Shown one piece after another: positions 19,799 through 26,378 of a stretch of 26,378 bases of DNA. The translations under genes and the position numbers were made by a program. Within the stretch, counting starts at the first letter, position 1; every line of letters starts with the position of its first letter. The notes below the pieces were generated by a model, which did no database searches, was not told where the DNA came from, and was given only the letters and a program-made list of their open reading frames with translations. Source of the stretch: Prasinococcaceae sp. CCMP 1430 (Eukaryota; Prasinodermophyta; Palmophyllophyceae; Prasinococcales; Prasinococcaceae); contig RQSC01000024.1 of assembly GCA_013416795.1 (NCBI GenBank), positions 271,391 through 297,768 of the forward strand, in the 5' to 3' direction.

Positions 19799-20300
19799 TC
19801 ACGACACCCACCCACCGTCCTGTCCACGGTGATACCTGGGGAACGTTTCCACTGGGCTCGCCTTTGGCCGCGTGGACGGCGCCTTGGTCCACGGCTTGCT
19901 CATCACCTTGCTCATGGAGCTCTTGGCCGAGTTGAGGCGCTGCGCGAGCTGTAGGGGACGTGATAGAGAGGCAGGGAGAGAGGCATGGCGGCGTGGTCGC
20001 GCGGGACGCGTTAGCTGCCGATCTGCGTATGGAGCGCGCCCGCGCCTGCGCGCAACCGCCGCGCGCGCCTGCTCGGCCAACCTTGTAGTTCTCCATCTGG
20101 ATCTTGTCGGCGTTCTTGCGACGGTTTATGGCCGAGTGCGCGCCGCCGGGCAGCCCCACGCGCGCGTCCTCCCGCGGCGCGACGCCCTCGAGGCTCGCGA
20201 GGCGCTCCATGCGCTTGAGGAGCGCGAGGTTCTCGCGCTCGATCTCCATCAGCCGCATCTGCTCGGCACTCGAGAGCGGCTTCGGCTCTCCGAGCGGCAT
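19799..20300 (-). CDS. CFAP97/hemingway-like small protein
   Basis: Two exons, 20300-20082 and 19948-19799, joined in phase 0 through donor GTTGGC and acceptor CCTACAG, give 122 residues. ATG 20300 is the first Met of the conserved part. The protein has two short helical motifs: MRLMEIERENLALLKRMERL and, after splicing, INRRKNADKIQMENYKLAQR followed by LNSAKSSMSK. The pattern of a basic stretch, then I-x-x-EN-x-x-L-x-x-R-x, fits CFAP97/hemingway proteins, which are linked to cilia and flagella. The C-terminus is basic and ends RYHRGQDGGWVS. If the family call is right, the organism builds flagella at some stage, or the protein has another role. The call rests on motif resemblance in short, low-information helices. 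Divergent to the zinc-ribbon gene, 806 bp apart. Confidence 0.5.
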
Positions 20301-21106
20301 CGCGCCAGCGGCTGCGCCGGCGGCGGCGGCGGCAGGCTCGCTCGCTCGCTCGCTCGCTCGCTCGCGCTCGCTCGCGCTGGAGGCAGGCGCTCGCCCAATG
20401 CGTGCGCCCGCGCCGCCGGGCGCGCCCGCCCGCCCGCGCCGCGCCTTCGATTTCGCACGGCGATAATTTCGCGCGCGCGCCCCGCGCACCATCATCCCCG
20501 CTCTCACATGCGTTTCCGTATGCGCCGGCCCCGGCCAAACCCGCGGCCGAAGCGGCTTTGGAGCGTGAATCAAACCGCGCGTTCGAAAGCGGTCCACGGC
20601 CCGCCCCCCCATCAAAACGCACCAATCTCGAAGTCCCCATCAAAACGCATTCAAAAGTGTTCGGAGGCGACCACACGCGGACGAAAACGCAACGGAAACG
20701 AAACGACGCAGGGGAACGCAGAGGCGCGTCCCCATCACAATTAGCCACGGGATACACGACAAAGTGCGTCACAACGCATCGCCGGAGCCTCGCTTTTATT
20801 TCGTGGGGAAATTTCGAAGTTTTCGTTGTTCTCTTTTTTTAGAGGGGGTTTGTGGAAAGCGCTGCGGCGGCCCGCGGGAGACCAAGTGGTGCCGGCGCGG
20901 TGTTCCCCGGGGCGGATTTCGCGCAGTGCGCAACCGTAAAGCGGGTGCGTGTCGTGTGCGCGCGGGGGGCTTTCGCGGGGACCGTCTGCGTTTACGCCGA
21001 GGGCGCGAACGAACGGGCGCGGCGCGGCGCGCGGCGGCACACAGCGGGCGCGCGGCGCAGCCCGCCCTCCTCACCCTACCCCACCCCGCCCTTCCCCTCT
21101 CCCGCC
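20301..21106. promoter_or_regulatory. Divergent intergenic region with a 15-bp direct repeat
   Basis: Between the CFAP97-like gene (-) and the zinc-ribbon gene (+). It contains (CTCG)7 at 20337-20364, two exact copies of CCCCATCAAAACGCA (20607-20621 and 20635-20649, 28 bp apart) with looser AAAACGCA relatives nearby, a relatively AT-rich patch with TTTTATTT and a T-run (about 20790-20840), and a C/T-rich stretch (21060-21105) that leads into the ATG at 21107. Open frames here look non-coding. Confidence 0.4.
20337..20364. repeat. (CTCG)7 microsatellite
   Basis: Seven perfect CTCG units followed by imperfect copies, 37 bp upstream of the CFAP97-like ATG, probably in its leader. It is the reverse complement of the motif in CDC5 intron 2. 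Confidence 0.9.
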
Positions 21107-22189
21107 ATGGTACGTGCGAGGGCAGAGCCTGGATGTGGACGCGACCTCAGCGGCCGGACTGGGCGCGCGGGCGGCGGGTGGAGCTGGAGCGCGGCTGCGC
21201 GCTCGCCCACCTTGTCATTGTTTGTTTGCTCCGCCCGCGCCAGCGCTGGCTACTGACGCGGCAGGCGCGTCGCGCGCGCACGCGCCCGCGTGCGCGCCGC
21301 ACTATAGGCGAAGGAGGAGACGAAGCCCAAGGCCAACGACGATGAGGAGGAGTACCAGCTGTACAATCTCAACCTGCGCGCGGACATATTCACGGAGACG
21401 CGCGAGGCGCCCTTCATGCGCAAGGAGTGGCACAAGATCATGAACGGTGCGGAGCGCTCGCTGTTTTCTGAGCCACAAGGGCGAGGCGCTCGGCACTCGC
21501 TGAGCGAATGCCGTCCACGATCAAGCCTGTGATCGCGCGTCAAACCGTGGGCGGACTCGCACTTCCTGCCGTGCCCGCGCTGCGCTTGCTCAACGGCTGA
21601 CACGCCCGCGCGTGCCTCTTGGCATTCCGCGGCGCGCGGCACCATTGGCGCGGTTGCGCTCCCCCCACGGCGCTGCGTCGGCGCCCGCAGGCGATCCTGT
21701 GGAGATCAACCCGTCGTTCGGACATGGCTACAAGATCATGACGGTAGATGAGTGGGCGAAGCGCTGGAAGCGCAACGATGACTTCCCGGACTGGTGCGTC
21801 GAGCGCGCCGTGTCTTCTCCGCGCCCCGCCCGACCCAGAGCAGCACGTGCACCACCATGCCGACCCTTGCGCCTTCCCACGTTGCCAACCATACGTGCTG
21901 ATGCAGGTAGAAATGCGCACGTGCTCCTGCTGCGGCACACAGCGCGGCGTGCGGCTCGAACAACACGAAGGAGCACCACTTCGTGCAGACGTGGTGCCGC
22001 GGCAAGAAGAAGTGGCAGAGCGAGATCCTCTGCATGGAGTGCCACATGTTCACCTGGCGCTCGTACAAGGATCCGGATTTCCTCACGCCCGAAGAGTACG
22101 AGAAGCAGCGCTGGGAGAAGATGGCTGCCGAGAACAAGGCCATGAAGGACGAAGCCATCGCGGCGGGCCGCGACCCGCCTCCCGAGTGA
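21107..22189 (+). CDS. Conserved zinc-ribbon protein of unknown function
   Basis: Model of four exons: 21107-21109 (the ATG alone), 21308-21446, 21691-21793 and 21943-22189, 163 residues. Donors are GTACGT, GTGCGG and GTGCGT; acceptors are CTATAG, CCGCAG and CACAG; phases 0, 1 and 2 all match. The protein starts MAKEETKPKANDDEEEYQLY, then NLNLRADIFTETREAPFMRK, GHGYKIMTVDEWAKRWKRND and a four-Cys ribbon: DFPDCAACGSNNTKEHHF, then SEILCMECHMFTWRSYKDPD, so CxxC and CxxC about 36 residues apart, as in zinc ribbons. The charged end (LTPEEYEKQRWEKM) is helical. I do not recognise the family; the high share of Trp, Tyr and Cys in spaced motifs suggests strong constraint. There is no evident transit peptide with this start. 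The first-exon choice is inferred from the ideal ATG-GTACGT junction and the GCCATGG context. Confidence 0.7.
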
Positions 22190-22428
22190 ACAGCGCGCGC
22201 GCGCGCACCACTCACACATAATCCCTGCCCACGGTAGCTTTGTTGCACGTCTTGATCGCCCCCACCGCACCGCATCCCCTACCTCAGCGGCGCGGCGCAC
22301 TCGCCGGCACCGGCGGGCTCGCCGTCTAATCCCCCATTCCAGCGCAGCACCGCCACGCCCGCCCCCTCCGAGCCACGCCAAAGCCACGCCTCACCCCCGC
22401 CCAATCGGAATTCACCCACGGGAGAGCG
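22190..22428. other. Short spacer with a GC alternation
   Basis: Directly after the zinc-ribbon stop is a (GC)n run (22192-22207). The rest should hold that gene's 3' end and the promoter of the next + gene. I see no clear TATA box or TGTAA signal. Confidence 0.4.
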
Positions 22429-24057
22429 ATGACGACACGGCCTTGCTCGTTGCAGCTGCCGCTTTGTTTGCTACAGCAGCCATCAAAATGCATTTGTCCC
22501 TCCCGAAACCCTCGTCGAGAGGGGTGCGCGTGTGGTGGCCTGCGTGCGTGCCTGGGTGTGGGTGGGGAGGGGAGGTGGCGGTGGCGGTGGCGGTGGCTGT
22601 GGCGGCGGCAGCGGTCGGCGTCGCCTGCCGCCAGTGCGCCAATGCAGCCGCGGCTCGCAGGTCGCGCGCGGTTTGGAACGGGGCGGGGGTGGGTGTGGCG
22701 GCTAAGCTTCGGTGGGGTGGCCAGCGCACCATGGCGTAACGATGTGAAGGCCAAGGACATGGTCCAGATCGTCGAGGGGGCACGGGCGCGGGCGCGGAGG
22801 TGGTGCTGCGCGGCTGCGGCGTGCGGCGACTGGGAGATCCTGAAGGCTGCGGCGCCTGGCGACGTGCTGCGCGCGCGCAAGCTCGAGGGCGGTGACGCAG
22901 TGTGGCTAGAAGTGCGCGCGGGGGGCGCCCTGCGCGCCGAAGGTTGGGAGCTCGAGGTACAGGGCGGTGAGGGCACAGGTGGCGTCGTGCTGCGCCGTGT
23001 GGGGCGGATTACGTATCCACCCGGCCTGTGCGACTTCACTGCTCTCGGCGCGCCGGACCCACGCGTAGTGGCAGCAGCGGCGGAGGCGTCTCCTCTTCGG
23101 CTCGCGGACGGCTCGCTGCGCACGACGAGGGCGAGCGCGGCCAGCCTGCTCCTCGCGGCGGCGGCACCCGCCGAGCGCAACCTGTGGTGCCAGGGCGATG
23201 CTGTGGAGCCCCGCGGAGATGTGCGTGGGAAGGGCGCCGCCGCGGTGGCCGAGCGTGCGCTGCACGCGCTGCTGAAGGACATCGCCGCGTCGGATGGGGA
23301 ACATGCGGCCGCCGATGCGGCCGTTATCACACACGCACCAGAGGAGTCTGGCACGGGCGCAGGCGGAACCCTCGGCGCACTCCAGCCGGCGGGTGAGCTC
23401 TCCGCGCTGCTAGCAGGCGCGCGTGGGCTGGCCATGTTGCAGGTGTCGCTGTCTTCGCAGCCAGGTGCTAGCTGGCTGGATATGCCGCTGGTGCTCACGC
23501 TACTCGAGCGCGCGGCTGCTGACGGCGGCGTGCGCGCGATGAGCTCGGCGCTGCGCGCGCCGGGCGGCGGCGGCTTGTTGGGTGGCACGTTGCTACTGTA
23601 CGCCGACACGGAGCCATACGCGGCGCGTGCGCGCCTGCTCAGCTCCTTTGGAGCGCAGAGCGCGCTGGTCGGGGGCTCGGCGTACTACAAGGCGCTGGTC
23701 GGGCTGGCGTTGGGGTACGACCCGGGAAGCGTACGTACCTACTGCGAGCGCATGGGCGATCCGCTCAGTGACGAGGCGGAGCGTCAGGCGATCGCGGACC
23801 TCAAGGGAGCCAGTGGGGTCAAGGTATGAGGATGTGCCAGTCGCGCGCACGCGCGCACACGCGCGCCATTTGCGCGCCAGGGCGGTGTGTGCGCGACCGC
23901 CGCGGACTCTTCCACTTGGGTGGCTGACACGCACGCGCGCGGACGCGCGCTCGATCGAAAACAGCCGTCCTTGCCATGGCGGCAGCTCGACGCCGCTGGC
24001 GGTACGAAAAGGAAGGCGCGCGCCAAGCGCAAGGGCGGCGGCTTTGGCAAGGCATAA
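22429..24057 (+). CDS. Conserved protein of unknown function, possibly organellar
   Basis: Two exons: 22429-23823 and 23986-24057 (donor AAG-GTATGA, acceptor GGCGGCAG), phase 0. It is 488 residues from ATG 22429 or 417 from the in-frame ATG 22642, whose product starts MQPRLAGRARFGTGRGWVWR. Either N-terminus is basic and Ser/Ala/Arg-rich, compatible with a transit peptide. The body has a likely beta domain (GDVLRARKLEGGDAVWLEVR, then WELEVQGGEGTGGVVLRRVG and ITYPPG) and a C-terminal helical part (GTLLLYADTEPYAARARLLS, GGSAYYKALVGLALGYDPGS, PLSDEAERQAIADLKGAS). Exon 2 adds a basic tail, TKRKARAKRKGGGFGKA; if the intron were retained the protein would end VKV shortly after. I cannot name the family. 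A GGTGGC simple repeat lies between the two candidate starts. Convergent with the P450, 152 bp apart. Confidence 0.65.
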
Positions 24058-24209
24058 AGTGCACGGTGTCGTTAATAGAAGAGACAGTTTCGGGGACAAC
24101 GCTCATTTCCAACCCTCCTGCTTCACCACAGCTGCGATTCCTCGCAAGCGACGGCTCCTGCTGCGGTGCGGACACCATCGACAGCACGCCAGGTGGCGCG
24201 AGCTCCGTG
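24058..24209. other. Convergent 3' spacer
   Basis: Between the stops of the unknown + gene and the P450. It is less GC-rich than its flanks and must hold both 3' ends; I see no TGTAA signal on either strand. Confidence 0.4.
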
Positions 24210-26378
24210 CTATGCCTGCACGGGGCGCACGCGCATGCGCATGCCGCCCTCCGCTGGCAATGTGAGGGCGTATTTGTATGGCGGTTCGTGCGCGCGCACC
24301 CTCGCGCGCGCGTTCGCGCCCTCTGCCGCGTCCCTCCGGCCCTCCAGGGCGACTGCCTCGTCAGGCTCGAGCTCCCACTCACGCAACAGGGTGCCTATCG
24401 CTGCCTTCGCCTCCAGAAGTGCCAGCTCCATTCCCAAGCAGCGCCTGGGGCCTGCCTGAAAGGCAGTAAATTTGTACAAGTCTGGTGTCACCACCGCCAG
24501 CGCGCCAGTCTGCTCGTCCGTCACCCTGAGGAAGCGCTCGGGTTTGAATTCGAGTGGGTCCTCCCAGAGCTCCTGCAGTCGGCCCATCACGTACGGGTCG
24601 TAGCTCACGTACGAGCCCTTCCTGACCAATGTGCCATCTGGCAGAACATCGTCGCGGGCGGCCTGCTTGAGGTCCTGCGGCACGCTGGGATGAAGGCGCA
24701 GCGCCTCGAGCACGCACGCATGCGTGTACGGCATGCGTTTGAGCGCGTCGTATGACACGCCACCGGTATCATCGATGTCGGCGTGTGCCCTGCCTAGCTC
24801 GCGCCGCGCCTCTTCGCGCACGCGCGCAGCAGCGGCGGGCGCCTCAGAGAGCTCCCACAGCGCCCACGTGAGCGCATTGGCGGTGGTATCTCGGCCCGCT
24901 ATGACGAAGTTGGTGACGACGTCCCGCAGGAACTGATGCCGGCTGGACGCCTGCCCGCGGCGGAAGTCGGGGGGTGGGTCGAGCAGACAGGAGCCAACGC
25001 TCTCGCCTCGCGCATCGCGCGGCGAAGTGCCGACAGGCTCGCCACTTCCTGAGGACGCGGGCGTGTCACACCCGCTAGGAGCGCCAGCGCCGTCAACGCC
25101 GGACACGAATGCGAACGGGCATCCAGCGCCGCCGCCCGCTCGCTCATGTGCAGGAGGAGGGGGCGCCGCATTGGGCAACGGTCTGTCGGAGAGGTTTTCA
25201 GCGTCGCTGCTCCCACGTGCGCCGGACTGGGCCCCCGGCGCCGCGGAGGCAGCACAATGCGGCACAGCGGACTTCGGCTGTGCGCCCGCTGCTGCCGTCA
25301 CGCGCACGGCACTGGCGAGGCGCTGGTCGTATGCGCTGTTCGTCGCGCTGTTCCCGTCGCTGCCGCTGCTCCCCCCATCCCCCATCGCCTCTGCCTCCGC
25401 CGCGCGCTGCGCCACCATGAAGCGCGACAGGAGGTCTGCTTGTAGGTCGATCTCCTCGATGGGTTGCGCCTCGCGCTGGCGGATGATGGCGTAGCAGAAG
25501 GCGTCGACGCGGGTGAGCGCGGCCCTGAGTTCGCCTTCGGTACCCACGCCCGCCGCGCGCATGGCCCGCCAGTGCGGGGTAGAAAATCTCTCACAGATGA
25601 GCTGCGAAATCCGATCGAAGTCGCGTGCGAACTTCACTGACGCATCGCCGAGCGAGTCCACGTTGACGCCGAAAGCGATGCCGCAGATGGCGTCGAGGGT
25701 GTAACGCTGCGCGAGGTCCTGCACGTCCACGACACAGCGATGCCCGGCGCCTCCCTCGCCCGGCGACGCCTGCTCCCCCTCCGCCCTCGCGACCGCCCTT
25801 GCGACGGCGTGCGCGAGCCCGCGCGCGCGGCCGGCAATTTCGCCCGCAGCGAAGTGCCTGAAGCGCGCCACGGAGAACTCGTACGCGGCCACCTTGCGCT
25901 GCATGCGCCATCCGCGCATGGCGGCGCCCACGTGATCCGCGTTGAATATGCCGCTGCCCAGGAAATCGTGGAAGTGCTCGCGGAAGCCCGCGCCCTTGCC
26001 GTAGACGTGGAAGGCGTCCTTCAGCACGTGGCGCACGCACGCCGGGTCGCTGATGTGCACGAACTCGCTCTCAGCCGGGGCCCAGCGCAGCAACGGGCTG
26101 GGCATGAGAATGCGGTACGTGCGCGCGCCACCACGCGCGCGCTGCTGCGTGAGCTGCGCCCAGCGCAGGCAATGGTCGTGAAGGCGGTTGATGATCGGCA
26201 GCACGCCCGGGAGCTGGCGAACCAGGGGCCAGCGAACGAGGCCGGGCGCGAGGGGGGCCAGGCGCCCACGGTAGTGCAGAAGCTCGCCGACACGCTCCAC
26301 GGCGTCCCGCAGGAGCGCCGCGGCGAGCAGCCCGCCCGCGATCCGGACCGCGGCCGCCAGCGCAGCCGCGAGCGCCGC
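24210..26378 (-). CDS. Cytochrome P450, CYP86-clan type, with a long insertion (5' end beyond window)
   Basis: The frame runs from TGA at 24210 to the window edge, 722 residues visible and no ATG at its start, so the N-terminus is outside. The first visible residues (AALAAALAAAVRIAGGLLAA) look like the end of a membrane anchor. P450 signatures, numbered from the edge: C-helix WRMQRKVAAYEF about 157; I-helix FVIAGRDTTANALTWALWEL about 491; EALR at 558-561 (the ExxR motif); FKPERF about 611; heme loop FQAGPRRCLGMELA with Cys647. DVLPDGTLVRKGSYVSY and DPYVMGR are typical of the CYP86 clan, fatty-acid omega-hydroxylases of the ER. About 150 low-complexity residues (about 326-476) are inserted between DLLSRFMVAQ and HQFLRDVVTN, where relatives have a short loop; they contain no stop codon and no obvious intron ends. 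The substrate cannot be told from sequence. Confidence 0.93.
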   Translation of the reverse strand, partial: AALAAALAAAVRIAGGLLAAALLRDAVERVGELLHYRGRLAPLAPGLVRWPLVRQLPGVLPIINRLHDHCLRWAQLTQQRARGGARTYRILMPSPLLRWAPAESEFVHISDPACVRHVLKDAFHVYGKGAGFREHFHDFLGSGIFNADHVGAAMRGWRMQRKVAAYEFSVARFRHFAAGEIAGRARGLAHAVARAVARAEGEQASPGEGGAGHRCVVDVQDLAQRYTLDAICGIAFGVNVDSLGDASVKFARDFDRISQLICERFSTPHWRAMRAAGVGTEGELRAALTRVDAFCYAIIRQREAQPIEEIDLQADLLSRFMVAQRAAEAEAMGDGGSSGSDGNSATNSAYDQRLASAVRVTAAAGAQPKSAVPHCAASAAPGAQSGARGSSDAENLSDRPLPNAAPPPPAHERAGGGAGCPFAFVSGVDGAGAPSGCDTPASSGSGEPVGTSPRDARGESVGSCLLDPPPDFRRGQASSRHQFLRDVVTNFVIAGRDTTANALTWALWELSEAPAAAARVREEARRELGRAHADIDDTGGVSYDALKRMPYTHACVLEALRLHPSVPQDLKQAARDDVLPDGTLVRKGSYVSYDPYVMGRLQELWEDPLEFKPERFLRVTDEQTGALAVVTPDLYKFTAFQAGPRRCLGMELALLEAKAAIGTLLREWELEPDEAVALEGRRDAAEGANARARVRAHEPPYKYALTLPAEGGMRMRVRPVQA

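Noticed and set aside
19084-19827. Poly-Gln protein encoded on the minus strand by the CAG repeat
   Set aside because: The long frame results from the triplet repeat and contains the N; the repeat fits better in a 3' UTR.
22326-23609. Minus-strand 427-residue frame opposite the unknown + gene
   Set aside because: Ser/Pro/Arg-rich shadow; the + frame has the constrained motifs and a matching second exon.

Overview
The window looks like nuclear DNA of a very GC-rich, gene-dense eukaryotic alga, most likely a green alga of the prasinophyte or prasinodermophyte kind. Four things point there. Several genes contain spliceosomal introns with GT/AG ends. One gene is a bilin phytochrome that keeps a histidine kinase and a receiver domain, an architecture known from prasinophytes. 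Telomere-like TTTAGGG units occur in one promoter. Several proteins have plant-type relatives (a PXN-like peroxisomal NAD carrier, a CYP86-clan P450). The species is an inference only; no rRNA or organelle marker is present.

Layout, left to right. The window opens inside a fragment of an SNM1/Artemis-type DNA-repair nuclease (+) that runs straight into an intron-less Sec16 homologue (+, 174-5123) carrying four WW domains. A probable plastid protein of unknown function follows on the minus strand (5286-6061, 5' end unresolved). A promoter region with a 42-base poly(A) tract and telomere-like boxes (6070-6505) separates it from the splicing factor CDC5 (+, 6506-9516, three exons). CDC5 converges, with only 75 bp between stop codons, on a 1695-residue phytochrome (-, 9592-14679). 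Its upstream region (14680-15127) has a TATA-like box, a 16-bp palindrome, an ACGT-core cluster and a short AT-rich tandem repeat.

Next on the minus strand are a secreted cysteine-rich protein (15128-16806) and, directly upstream of it, a PXN-like carrier (16891-18071) that stops before its last third. From 18072 to about 19700 lie polypurine/polypyrimidine tracts, exon-like + strand pieces I cannot join into a gene, and one undetermined base (19094). A (CTG)18 tract follows, then a two-exon CFAP97/hemingway-like protein (-, 19799-20300), a divergent promoter region, a four-exon zinc-ribbon protein whose first coding exon is only the ATG (+, 21107-22189), a two-exon unknown protein (+, 22429-24057), and a cytochrome P450 with a long insertion that leaves the window at its 5' end (-, 24210-26378).

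The genes do not form a pathway. They are a mixture of housekeeping functions (ER export, splicing, peroxisomal transport), light sensing and unknowns. The most notable items are the phytochrome with its C-terminal basic patch and leucine zipper, the WW-Sec16 fusion, and two genes (the nuclease and the carrier) that each appear to break off immediately before the start of another gene.
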